Part shown: one piece after another, positions 10,960 through 23,400 of the stretch
How the letters are laid out: every line of letters begins with the position of its first letter
How positions within the stretch are numbered: the first letter of the stretch is position 1
DNA from: Blastocystis hominis
Taxonomy: Eukaryota; Sar; Bigyra; Opalinata; Blastocystidae
Reading direction: 5' to 3'
Assembly (NCBI RefSeq): GCF_000151665.1
Contig: NW_013171820.1
Location: 91,093 to 155,092, forward strand
Length of the DNA stretch: 64,000 nt
Made by a program: the position numbers and the translations under genes
Notes under the pieces: model-generated
What the model was told of the DNA's origin: nothing
What the model saw: only the letters and a program-made list of their open reading frames with translations
Database searches by the model: none

Positions 10960-11690
10960 GATGTTTTAATTGGTTATCCTTACTCAGACTGTAAAATCGA
11001 TACAAGACTTGTAAACTCGAAAATGGATGGTGCTTTAACAATTGTTAACAGTGAAAACGTTGTTATTGCAATACTGAATATCGATAATGGAATTGCGACA
11101 GGACCCTACATCCCAAAAATGACATGAGTGGCTTACCGTATTTAATGGGATATTTAAAAAATGGATATCGTCATGGAAGAGGGCAAGAGTATGATCTAAA
11201 TGGAAAAATGACATTTGATGGATACAATAATCAAGGTAAACGAATGAAAATACATCAAGTTCCTGAAATGAAAAGATATTGGAAAGAATTAGATGAAAAT
11301 GACATTGTTACATGTATTAGTAAACGGGATGATCATCGAAACAAATATGGGATATGTTATCTCTATAATAGAAATGAAATATCATGTATTCGTGAATGGA
11401 AAAAGGAAAGGAAATGTACATTGTTAAACAGTTTAATGGTTAAATAATAACTGAAAATAGAAGTTACCACAAATGATATGAATATGGGTATTTAAATGGT
11501 AAAGGACATGGCGAAGAGTTGTCATACAAAAGAAGATTTGTTTATCAAATATCTATGTGGATTCATGGCCATAGTACAAGAGAAATATGGTTCTATTTAG
11601 CATTATTATTAATAATAATGACTGCGATAGCATTCATATATGTTTCTATTACAATTAGATTCTTGGTATTATTGTGTTACTAGCAAGCCT
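10960..11690 (+). pseudogene. Decayed MORN-repeat membrane protein gene
   Basis: Three plus-strand blocks in different frames look like one broken gene. The first (about 10960-11125) contains CKIDTRLVNSKMDGALTIVN and ends at TGA. The second (11124-11447) carries MORN units such as YLKNGYRHGRGQEYDLNG and FDGYNNQGKRMKIH. The third (about 11470-11680) has YLNGKGHGEELSYK followed by a hydrophobic helix (WFYLALLLIIMTAIAFIYV). No short GT...AG intron repairs the junctions that I could find, so decay is more likely than splicing. MORN repeats bind membranes or lipids; a C-terminal anchor fits. AT-rich, unlike its neighbours. Confidence 0.5.
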
Positions 11691-11906
11691 AATTCTTTTA
11701 AAAACAATATATAGATTACTATTTCACAACATTGATGGTGTAGAATACTGTAAAACGCTCTTGGTATCGAGATTCAACACGAATTGATTGCTTTGCTCGA
11801 AAGAAAATCCTTTTTCTCCTTCTCTCCCATCAAATCCAAATCCAAATCCAAACTCAATCTCCAATCCACTTTCCCTTCCCTTCCCTTCCCTTCCATTCCA
11901 TTCTCC

Positions 11907-11914
11907 AACAAACA
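11907..11914 (-). terminator. TGTTTGTT element of the PP2C gene
   Basis: Exact minus-strand octamer about 19 nt past the PP2C stop. Confidence 0.65.
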
Positions 11915-11932
11915 ACTCAATACCCTAAATGA

Positions 11933-13115
11933 CTACGACTCTTCCTTCGGGTTTTCCTCTTCCTCTTCCTCCTCCTCTTTCATCGCAGCCGCCCTCTCTT
12001 CCTCCTCCCGCTGCTTCCGCATCCGAATCTTCTCCTCCTTCGGCCTACTTCGCACGCATTTTCCTCGCCTACTTCGGCGCATTATCCAGCAAAATCAGCA
12101 TGAACGTCATGTTATCCTTGCTGTCTCGCTCCAAACACACATCCAGCAGTCGGCAGCACGCCTCCTCCGGCGTCTCATAGCTCTCCTTCGCCTCACTCGC
12201 CGCTCCTTCGCCTACCAGCAGCTCGTTCATCACCGGAATCAGCTCGTCGGGGCGGAAAACGTCCCAAATCCCGTCGCACGCGAAGATCAGATAGTTGTCC
12301 GAGGGGTCGCGCGCGATCACGCGGATGTCCGGCTCGCAGGACACCGGCTGCGCGATCGGAGACAGCGATTTGTTCTGCTTGTAGATGAAATCGCCGAACG
12401 AACGCGACACCGCGAGATCGCCATTCACGCGGTTGTTCAGAACGTACCCACCCGCGTCGTAGATTCGTTTTTTCTCGGATTCCTTTGCAATGAAAGCGAA
12501 TGCGAAGCCCTACGAGCGCGGGCTTGTGATCCACCGAGAGAGGGCTGGCATGGCCGTCGCGGGACAAAACGCAGCGGGAATCGCCGAGGTTTGCAATAAC
12601 AAAATGAGAAGGAGACACAAAGCCGCAAATTGCCGTGCTCCCGCTCATTGCCTAAAAATCAGCGAAAACGCGCGGAAATAACAATATTCGCTTCGTGGAT
12701 TTCATTGTCAAATGCAATGATCGCGTCACGGAATGATTCATTGAAAGCTTCTGTAGGAGTACCCTAAATCACACAAAATCGAGAAAAATACTGAAAGAGA
12801 TTGCCCCTTCATCTTTTGCTTCATTGAATCCACTAAGTTCTCTCTTCTTCACATCAAGCGAAACATGGAGAAATACATATACGAAGAGGTTGCTGCGCCA
12901 CCATGTCCATCAAAGACTCCAAAAAACCCGCAATCAGGTAACCATTCAAGCTCAGGCTCGCAGATGTGCTGGTCCTACTTCTGAGCCCTTAGACCCGCTC
13001 TCACTTCCATAGAGATTCTCCACCCTTGCATTGAGACTACTACTCCCTTGTTTCCTTTGAAGGTAAACGAAGTAACATCCTTATCTACTACAGGCTGGTT
13101 GAGAATATTACCCAT
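11933..13115 (-). CDS. PP2C-type Ser/Thr phosphatase with acidic tail
   Basis: About 340 residues after splicing short introns. It starts MGNILNQP, a good N-myristoylation context. PP2C metal and phosphate motifs follow in order: [82 protein letters not shown] and [11 protein letters not shown]. All acidic residues that bind the two Mn/Mg ions seem present. A last 28-nt intron adds a highly charged K/E-rich tail ([18 protein letters not shown]...). PP2C enzymes reverse stress and cell-cycle phosphorylation; myristoylation suggests membrane location. Confidence 0.93.
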
Positions 13116-13193
13116 TTCGAGAAAATGAGTTCTACCAAGTTTTTTAGAGAAATGGAAATCATGTAATCTCCCGCGGGAAAAAAAGCTCTCATT

Positions 13194-13201
13194 AACAAAC
13201 A
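13194..13201 (-). terminator. TGTTTGTT element of the signal-anchor gene
   Basis: Exact minus-strand octamer about 18 nt after the TAA at 13220-13222. Confidence 0.6.
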
Positions 13202-13219
13202 GCTGATACTACACTTTTC

Positions 13220-14157
13220 TTACTCTTCCTTCATAAACACGCGAACTGTCAGCTTGTCGCCCAAACGACTGTACGTATACCCAGACCGGCGGAACATGTT
13301 CTTCATCTCTCTCACGTTCTGAAACGCGGGCTTTACATCCTCCGCAGTCAGAACAACGTATTGGCGGACTTTGTTCACGTAACGAGGAATTAACTCTCTC
13401 GCCACATTCCAGTCTGAAAGTGAGTCAAACGCTTTGAAATCGAACTGTTATCCGAGATATCTATAAAGATCGTGTCAATGCGAACGCCATCGTTAATCAA
13501 AGTGTCGATTGTGTTTTCAACGAGAGAAACGGAGTGTAAATCGTCTATTACACGCTCTGTCCAGCGATCCTGAAGAGTGGAAGGAATGGAAATTGGCTGT
13601 TTTGGTGTGTGAATTGACTGGATCAAAGCGAAAAACCATTCTATACGATGATTGAGGGATTAAGCGAGGAATGTAAAAACGGAGTTTCGAATTCATCTCG
13701 GTCGTGGTCTCCTATCGATACAGCCACCCTTTTCGTTAGAAACACAGAGAAATGACACTTACATGTTTGACACACCGTCCACCTTCAGTTTGAATGATTT
13801 CGCAGAGACCTCGACATCATGAACAACGGATTCTGAAATAGAAGGCTTAAAACAACACACATACTTCGAGTAGCAAGAGGCACATTCAGACCTTTGCGAT
13901 TTTTATCTACATTTCCAGTCCATCTCGAATTCATACATTGATTTACAGACAATTCCATGTTTCGATACTTGTCATTGTCCCAATCCGCATTGAATTCTAT
14001 GGATTTACTGCAGCTCACTCGGCATACTTCGCGTGATTTCTGAGATTGAAATCGAATCAGGTTGTTTGTTACGATTCATCCCAATACAATAAAAGAGAGC
14101 TCCAGAGCAAGCAACAAAGGCGATTATATAGAGAAAATTCGATGTGACACCTTTCAT
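13220..14157 (-). CDS. Signal-anchored lumenal protein of unknown function
   Basis: Five introns (29-34 nt) give about 259 residues. Residues about 6-28 form one hydrophobic helix (FLYIIAFVACSGALFYCIG), an N-terminal signal anchor. The rest looks globular. Near residues 105-205 are VAVSIGDHDRDEFETP, then VENTIDTLINDGVRIDTIFI and ISDN-NWNVARELIP, then a strand QYVVLT. The order strand-acid-'ID.IFIDI'-helix loosely recalls FkbM-like methyltransferases, but no catalytic motif is certain, so no function is assigned. The frame is clean, with ATG, stop and poly(A) element, so the gene is real. Confidence 0.6.
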
Positions 14158-14480
14158 AAAATACACTTTCTGTTAGACTTTGCTCTTTCCTCTTTTTTTA
14201 TTTTGGATTTCCATATTGTTTGTTGTTTTCACTTTGTATCTATCTGAATATCTCTATCATTTTTAATTCCTCTCAATTCCAAATGGTACAATCCGCATTC
14301 TCTAATAACAAACATTAGAAACCAAGCTCAAACGACTAAAAGTACGGTAAGTTACTGCTGTGAGAGCAATTTTGTATTTGGGTAGTCCAGTTCACCCAAA
14401 CTAACAGTGACAAACACAGCAGCGAAAGAGCTGTCAAAGCGAAGCTGCTTTTTTGACAACCTCATTATATCGACATTGGA
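14158..14480. other. Divergent promoter region
   Basis: About 320 bp between the signal-anchored gene (minus) and the giant HECT gene (plus). T-rich runs and chance TGTTTGTT-like octamers on both strands occur (about 14214-14221 plus, 14308-14315 minus). No gene is seen. Confidence 0.4.
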
Positions 14481-17400
14481 ATGACCTCAATAAGTTATTT
14501 GTATAATGAAGATTCAATATCGGAAGTCATTCGAGAAAACTCTCCGCCATTCCATGATCCGAAGGGATTCGACAAGCTATTATCTCTCGCAGTAGACTCA
14601 ATCGACAAGTTTCCTTATTCTCATCTCTTTTCTACCACCGTATTACAGCGAATTGCCACCGTACCCCAATTCCCCATTTTCACGCCTAGCACTACACAGA
14701 AAATTCAGAATATGACTCTTCCAAATCTCCCAGCCAGACCGAAACCATGGACCCGCTCCTGGTTTCGTCCGTGAAAGAAACAGACCCGTTTGTTGAAGAC
14801 TTTGTTTCCTGGTTCATCCAGCAACGCATCCGCAAAGGCGACGTACTCCTTCTCTACCACTCCACCAATTCTAGGCGCAGCTCCGAACCCTCTTCTCTCC
14901 CTATTTCAACGACCTCTTTAAGAAGCAATCCCTGAAAGAGCGTCTTCAAACCGCTCTCCATTCCTTTTCTCTCTCTTCCGAAACGATCCAGGATCTCCAA
15001 TCGTCCTGGAATCGCCACGAAAACCAACCCTTCCTTTCTCTTCTCTTGTTTTGCGTTCTATTTGACAAAACCGAGCAAACCACAATTCTTTCACGCCAAA
15101 TCGAATCCATTCTCCACGAAGAATGTAACGCTCTCCTTCTCTACGATTTCGTGCACCACTCTCGCATCGATGCCGAGCCGCCCAGCAGCATGTGCGCTCA
15201 TCTCCAACGCGGCTGGATTCAATGCGAATGTACGTTCGATTTGGCGGGAATTTTATGCAGCGATTCCACTCGAAAAGCCGCACTTCTGGACGTTTTCGTG
15301 CTGCGTTCGCTTCTGGAACTGCGCGGAGAACGTTCCGTTTCTGCAAATCGACGTGTTGTCCCACACAATCGAACTCTTTCTCAAAGCAAACACGCTCTGG
15401 GTGCGCATTGGAGACGACGAGACGGAGTCGCCATTCCGCATTTTGGATGACGTGTGGACTGGAATCGATTTTGTTTATGATTCTCATCTCGAAATTCGTG
15501 TTTTCGAGAAGAGTTTCCTTATCGAAAAAGCGTGTCCAGGATTGAAATCGTGTCGGTTTGGGAACGAAAGCACCACAATGGACGTGCTGTCGTTCCAAGC
15601 CAATCAACGCCAAGTGTTGTTTTCGTTTTCGTTTTCGTTTTTGCTTGGTATGGGCTTGTAACGCTGTAGAGCAGCAGAACCTTTTTTTACTCCCATCACT
15701 TCCGATTTTTCTTCCCGTTCGTATCCCCTCTCCATTTCCTTCTGGAATGCCTACTGGGGAAACGTGGAACCGCTTTCCGTAACGGAATCGACGCTCCTCG
15801 CTGCGATGAAAACCGAAACGCTTTCCGCCAAACCAACGGAGGAGGAATCAAATTGGACAAATCTGCTCGAATTGTGGAATGACAGAATTCAGAAGTATGC
15901 TCGCTTTCGTGTTTTTTTAAACTAGATTTCGAACGATCAACGTGAACCACACGCAGACATCCACTCCTCCTTTTCCACTCCCTTGCCAGGACCAATCGGC
16001 CTGCCTTCTTCTTTTGATCACACTCACATTCAATCACCCCTCTCTTCTCAATCTTCTGGACAACACTCTTTCTTTCCACATGCCCCACAAATCCCACCCC
16101 GCTTTAACTTCCCTGCTTCCCCTTTTACTCGACATTTCCACTCGCATGGAAAGCAAAACGCAGCACAAACGCGAATCCGAAGAAAACCAGCTCGACGAAC
16201 AAACCAATCTCCCCGAACGATCCCCCTCCGCGTAGTTTCCCCGTTTCTCCGATCACAAATAGAGAAGAAACGGGCTACACTCGCATTCTCCAAATCATCT
16301 CGACCCACTTTTCCTCTTTTTTTGGCAGCACGGAAGCCCAGCTCGACTACTTAATTTCTCTCACAATCGCCGTCACATCGCCTCTGCTGTCTCCCAAATC
16401 CACTTCTGAAAACCGAATCGCCGAGGACGTTCTCGAAGCGGTCTGTCAGAACCACTTCCTCATCACCGAATTCGCTTCGTCGCTCATTCCAAACCGCGAC
16501 GTTTTGCATTGGCAGCATCGCTATCACGAGCTCAACGCCGATTTGATCCGATTCGACGCGTCGATTTCCACTGCAGGCGTCGCGATCAACTCCAAAGGCG
16601 ACTTCGTAATCAACAGCAACCCCAACCGATCCAAGTTCAACGCGGCGTTCTGCTCGCCCGCTCTGGAGAGCGGCGTGATTGAGATCAAATGGCGCTTGGA
16701 GGACGACCGCATGAACGACGAAATGACGTGCTTCGGCTTCACGACGAGTCCTTTCGAGTCGAATAAAAACTACGAGGAGAGCCAATCGATGTGGGTGTAT
16801 CGCTGTTTCAACGGGGATTTGTACAGCCAGGGACGGAAGCTGGAGAGATCGCTGGAGAAAGCGCACGCAGGCTCGGAAATCACGTTTCTGTTTAACTTGG
16901 ACGAAGCGACGGTGTCGATTTCGATCAACGAACGAGCCTATGGCGTCGTGTTCGCCTCCATCCCGACACCTGTCTATCCTCTTGTTTTGTTTTACAACTC
17001 ACAACCCCCACAGCGCGCCGTTCGCTTGGTTTCGGTCACGTGCCAATCGAATTCGATCGCTTCCTCCTCCTTGTCGAGCGAGCAGCCCGAAGCTTCTTCA
17101 AGCTCGGGAAACGTGTCCTTGCTAATCCACCATCTTTCAGAGTGTGTTTACTCGCCTTCTTTTCCATAGATGTTACTTCACCACGCACGACAAATCCATT
17201 TTGTTCACGCTCCAAATCCTTCTAGAGCGCCTTTTCAGCTCCTCCCAGCTGCTGCGACGCTGCGGATTGTACGACGATGTCTCGCCCCCAGCCACGAGCG
17301 TCCGGCTCTCTGGCTCGCTGTTAGATTGGTGTGACGAGTGTTGGTAGTTTTTCTGCTCGGCTTTCACGCAGCAAACCTCCCTCGCAGCTCTCGCACCCTC

Positions 17401-20400
17401 TCCACTTCTCCACCATCCACACCAATCTTCTAACGGCGTCCGAACATGTCCTCACGCACACCGCTAGCGACCACTGGGCCTTTGCGTCGTTTGTTCTTCC
17501 GGAGCGATCGGACGCTCTGTGGATCGTCCGCATCACCTATCACGCAACGAAAGAGCCGCAGCTGATCGTTGGAATCATCGAGGAGACGCAGGACTCCGGT
17601 TCACTCATCGAGCGTCGCTCACATGTAGACGAAGTGAATTACGAAACGTTTCTGGGCAGCGATAAAAACACGTGGGGCTACAAAACATCAGGGCAGCTGT
17701 ATCTTTTTTTATCTCCTCCTTTGATTGGCTAGATTCCACGGGAATCAATGCACGGGCAACGTGATTCGATCGAGCCCTCAATCCTCGCTCGTGTTCATCT
17801 TCGACGGCATCCAGCGCGAAATTCGCCTCCAAATCGACTCCATGAACCACGTGACGCTCTTCGACTCGCTCCCAGAACACTGGATCCCCGCGATTGCTCT
17901 TCTCCGCGAAGGTGATTCGGCTTCTGTGGATCTTCTCCCCTCGATCACGTCGGTCTCGCAAGAAACGCGTTGGTGCGACCTGTACAAATCCTACAAAGGC
18001 GACGTGTATCTGGCAGGAGAAGTGAGTGAAAACGTGGTGCGCGTGGTGGAGTTCGTTCTGCAGGACCTCGTAACGCACTTGAATGAAGGCGAATTGAGCC
18101 AGAATCGATTGTATGGGATCGAGTGTTGATTGAGACGAAGGCAAAACTATCTGAACGACTTCATTTATCCGATGCTCGCTACGATCTGTCTGGCTTCATT
18201 CACCAACGAGCAGTGGACTCTTCTCTCTTCCAAATGTCTCATTCTCATGAAGCGTCTTCGACTGTTGAACCTCCAAAACCCGTTCAGCGAATTCTTGGAG
18301 TGCCTTCTGGTCCAGTTCCTGTTCTCCTACTCGCAGCCACTTTGCCATTTGACGCTTCTGCAAGGCGCGGTGCATGGGTTGAAAAGCAGCGAATTGGCGA
18401 CTCACAAGTTCGGAGAAACGGCCATCGAAGTGGATTGGAACCGCGAAACGGACGAAGAGCATGTGTGTGAAGAAATGATTGGAAACGGAACCACGCGAAT
18501 GAAACGATTATTCGAATTGTTGAATCATTCCTTTCAAATTCCCGCCAATTTGGGCAAAAAATGGGGAGAATTGGCGGGGATTTTTTGTCGATCTTGCTTC
18601 ACCTTTTGTTGTCACCATCTCTCCATGATTTCTCTGTATCGGTTCCACGTTTCCCCTTCTCTATAGAATCGATGCCTTTTCCACATACCTTCTCACATCA
18701 TCATCATCATCTCCACTTTCATCTTCCATTTCAACACCCACCATTCTCACCATTCTCTGGAAACACGTCACCTTTCTCTTTTGCTCGCGCGTTTCCAATC
18801 TCCAACCCGATTCGCTCCAGCGAATCATCGATCGAATCCAAACCCTCACACTTCACACCGCTTCCCAATTCGACTTCAACGCCGCCACACGTCCCTCCAC
18901 TTCTCTCTCCGTCGATCTCGACGAGACTCCACGCGTAGTTTCGATCGAATTCCTCGACGTGTAGAGCGTTCCAATCCCCATTCAAACATTGTATTCGCTG
19001 CCTCGCTCTTCTGCGATGGTCGAATCAATCGATTTTTCGTCATTGTCTAGTCCGCAGTCTTCCAGTCGCTCGAAGAAGCGTTCAATTCGCCGCTCGCAGC
19101 CTCCGAAGTGCTGCAGACCATGAAAGAGCAGAGCAGTTATGCGATGGAGAAGCTCCAAATCGGAGAAACCATCCGCGAATGTGTGAACGAATTCAGCGAG
19201 GAAACGCCCGTTTCGGTGATTTTGACGTGTTTAAAATGCCTGAAATCGTTCGATTCCTCGCCGATTCCGATGATTTGCATTGAATTGCAGACGGCTCTGC
19301 GCGAACAGCAGCACCACGCGATTTCTTCGCTGGTCCATCTGATCTATTCGATGATCATGAAGGGCATCGCGGAAGGCGACCACTTGCTTTCTCTCGTTTG
19401 CTTTCTCTCCTTCCATTCGACGTAGTTACTCCACATTCTGAACTATGATTGGTCCGAGGAAGACCTCATTTTCCTCCAGCAGCTCGACATTTTCACCACC
19501 CTCGAAACGCTTCTCCAGAAGCAACTCGAGTTCCACCCCTCCCTTCTCTTTCTCGAGTGCACACTCGACCAAATCGTCATCATGACGCATCGTCTCACCC
19601 ACTTCTACCACCCTCTCGCCGATGCCTCCTCTCCCTCCTCCAGTCGCGAGTCCACGCTCTCTCATTATCGCTCCAACTCCGTCGGGCTTCCCTGCATCGT
19701 CTCCCTCACCTCCTTCCTCTTCTCGTTGCTCCAGCAGCTCGCCACCAAGCCCGAATTTCAAGGCCTGCTCACCACCTCGATCGTCTCGCGCCTCCTCCAA
19801 TCGCTCCAGCTCCTCCTGCCCTCCTCCAAAGAAGGAATCGTCGACTGGATCCAGACGCTCTTCCTCTGCCTCGCCATCTGCGACCCGTCCGCGCAAATCA
19901 CCATCATCTCCTCCATCGAGCTCATCCTCCTTCTCATCCCCAACATCTCCGTCCACGACGCCTCCTCCATCACTTCTCAATGCTTCGCCATCCTCGTCGG
20001 ATGCTTCGCCAACCTCTTCGCCAGCGACGTCTCCGTCCTCGTTCTCTTCGTGAAGCAGCACGTCTGCGTGCAGCTCGTCCGCCGTCTCCTCCACCTCCCC
20101 GTCTGGCAGTCCATCGCGCAGGACGAGCTTCTCCGCCTGCTCCGCTCCGACGACCCCCACGAAATCCTCGCCGGCTGCAGCGTGCTGGGCGGCGAGCTGA
20201 TTGGCCTCTTTCCTGGCGCTCCCGCCACGTTCACGCCGAAGAAACTCCCGGTGAACGAGAAGACGGGGATCGGCGAGATCTACCGGCACGCGGAGAATTG
20301 CAAGGTGCTGGAGATGGATTTGGAGCGGGAAATGGCGACGATCCGGATCTTCCGGACGGGAGAGGAGCGAGAAACGTCGATCTGCTCGCTGGACTACCGT

Positions 20401-23400
20401 CCGCCGCTTCGCGCGGAGCTGCAGTTGTTCTCTGCGTCGCACGTGAATCAGCTGTTCGCGCTGTTCGACGCGCATTGCAGCCCCGATCGAAAGTAGCGAT
20501 CTCGCCGTCCATTCAGCCGTTTAGGATGGAAACACACATCCAACACGAGGTGGAATCGCACTTCTTGCAAGTGTCGATCACCAAAGCGATGGAGCGTCTA
20601 TTCCGCTGCATGACGTCCATTTCTATCCAGCAGATCGACCTCGACTTCGTCTTCGCTCTCCTCAAACACAGCCTTCGCCTCACTCACACGCCCGGCATTT
20701 CCGTCGTCCCTTTCATGATCCACATCGCCGTCTCCTCCGCCATTTCCCAGTTTTTTTCTCTCTCTCTCCCGCCATTCCGTAGATTCAACGAGTTCACCGC
20801 GGTTTTCCAGCCGTCCTCGCTGCTCCCGATCCCCGCTGCTTCTTCTTCTTCTTTTTCTTCGTCGTCAACTTCGTCGGATTCCTACGCGCCGGTTGAATTC
20901 ATTCAGTGGGAAATCGGCCGCGACGGCGAGGCCTGGAAGCCGCTCTCTCGCGACGACTGCGACCTGCTGAACGAGCTGGTGCGAAGCGACGTGGGCGCGT
21001 GCGTGGTTCGCCTGCAAGGAACCGACAAATATCTCCTCGACACACACGAATTCTCGCTCGTTCACATCCATTCCGGGTATCTTTCTTTTTTTAATTTGAT
21101 GTTTTTTTCTAATGCATAGAGCGGAGTGGAAGCTACGACAGGGCTCGGCAATTCCTTCCGTGTCGGACATCCTCATCGGCATGGGTTTCACTCCGAACCA
21201 CGTGGATTTGGCGGTTCAATGCCACGGCGAAGACATCGAGGCCTGCATTCAATTCATTCTCTCTCTCCAAGCCTCCAGTCCCTCCGCCTCCGATTCCTTC
21301 TTCCCCGCGGAATCCAAATCGGGCGACTCGCTGCGGTCGTCGTACGACTCGGTATTGCTGTGCGTCGCGGACGAGGAATTGCCGAGTTTGACGGAGTTGG
21401 ATTCGGTGAAGAAGGATTGCGCGAGCGACACCGAGGGCACCGACCGGTACAAGCGCTGCTATGGGGGCGATCTGAGCCAGATCGATATCTGTGAGGAGAT
21501 TCTGACGAGTCATGCGAGCGGAAGCGGGAGTGCGAGCGGAAGCGGGAATGGAAATGCGAATTCCAATGGCAACGCTGCGACCGCACAGAATGGTTCGATC
21601 GATCCGGAGGAGCATTTCATGAACTATCTGTGGACCTACGCGTTCCGCTACGACTTCTGGAGCAAGCAATCGATCCGTACATTCCTCGCCGATCCGTCAC
21701 TTTTAGGCCCGAATTCTGGAATTTCCCAATTAGACGCGTGTCGTCGCATCCTCGCCAACCGTATTTCCCCTTCTTCCCCTTTTCTCACATCCAGTCTCCA
21801 AGATCGTGACCATATTATCGCGGGAAATCCTCGTCCGTCTGCTCCTCCAATCGAATCTCCTCGACGAACTTCCAAAAGAACCCTCCTTTCTCTCCCGCTG
21901 CTGGAAAATCCTCAAAATCGTCCTCCTCCAAAGCTCCGCCCCTCTCCTCAAGCCCCGTCTCCAATCGCGTCTCCTCGACGCTCTCCCCGACTGGCGAAAC
22001 GCCCTCGAACCGGATCTCTCGAGGGCGTTTCATCTCCTCGCGCTGCCGCAGTACGGCGAGAGCCGCAAGCGCAGCCGCTGCATCGACTTCAACACCGACT
22101 GGGACATCTGCGTGAACCCGCAGCTCCGCGTCCTTCTGGCCGTCTCCACGCTGCTCTCGCCGCAGGCCTGGAGCCCGGAGGCGCGCTCGTTCTTCCAGTG
22201 GATCGCCTCGCAGTGGATCGCTCTGCTCCCCAACGCCTCCTTCATCGTCAACGAAGCCGCCTACACCGCGCTCATCCACTGCGTCCGCGTCGTCGCCGAG
22301 GCCAGAGAGCCGTTTCTGCAGAAGTGGCTCTATCGTCAGCTGCATGGAATAACCGCGGAAGGCGTGGTCGTCGCGGAAATCCAGAAGGAAATCGAGCAGT
22401 GGCCGCTCTACTCGACGCAGCTGCAAAAACTCGTCGAATTGGCGCTGTTGAAGGATTCGTTGCAGCCTGTGGATGAAACGCCCGAAACGGAGAAATGGCA
22501 TTGTTACCACTTTTTGAAAGGAGGAACAATAACCGTGAAAAACCGATTATTGTTCCCGTCCTGGACGTTCGAGTTTTCCATCCGCGTCGATGAAACGCTC
22601 GGCGAAACGCCCTTAATAGTGTGCAGCGAATCAGAAAGTGTGTTCCAATTCGTCCGAACCGAATCCAATGAGATCGTGTTCCAGTTCCTCGGCGAGAACG
22701 AATCCATTTCCTTCCTCTGCGATCTCCCCGCGGGATCCTGGACGCACTTCGCGTTCGTGGTGGACGCCGTGACTACCGTTTCATCCCTCCTCGCGATCTG
22801 ATTGGTAGAGCTGCACCTTCTACGCCAACGGCTTTCCTCAGCCCCCCCAGATTTTCTCGTCGCCCTGCCATCTGCAGGCGCTGGGCAGTCTCCAGAACAC
22901 ACAAGCCTTCGACCTCTGCGAGGTCCGACTGTGGGCCTGCGCGCGCCCCGCGTCGCTCCTGCAGTCCTTCCAGAAAACAGAGCTCTCTCTACCGCTTGTA
23001 GGCCCCTTCTTGACGCTGTATCTGCCGTCGATCGCGAGGAAGGACGCGGCGTTCCAGCCGACCGACTTGCTGAACAGAGGAACGCGGTTCCACGCGCAGA
23101 ACGTGGAGTTCCGGACCGGAGAAGCGGAGGTGTTCCGGTCGGTGCAGCCGAAGGAGACGCTGCTGTTCGATTACCGGGGCGTGTGGCGGTTCGACGCGGC
23201 GGATTGGATGAGCGGGAACTGGAACCAGGCGTGGAGCGTGGAGTGTCAGATTCGATGCTACCACGCGTTCGATTATTACCGAGCGGAAATACTGTTACTC
23301 GACGAGCTGACGGCCATCGAGATGGCGGGCGAGGCCGAGAAAGACTCGGCAATTCTGCGCACGACGCAGATCCACAGTTTGAATCCACTCACCGAGAATT

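Noticed and set aside
14210-14320. TGTTTGTT-like octamers as gene ends
   Set aside because: No gene on either strand ends there; likely chance in a T-rich spacer.
19426-20475. 349-codon minus ORF
   Set aside because: Highly charged low-information frame antisense to the GC-rich HECT gene; the plus strand frame there is consistent with the giant protein.
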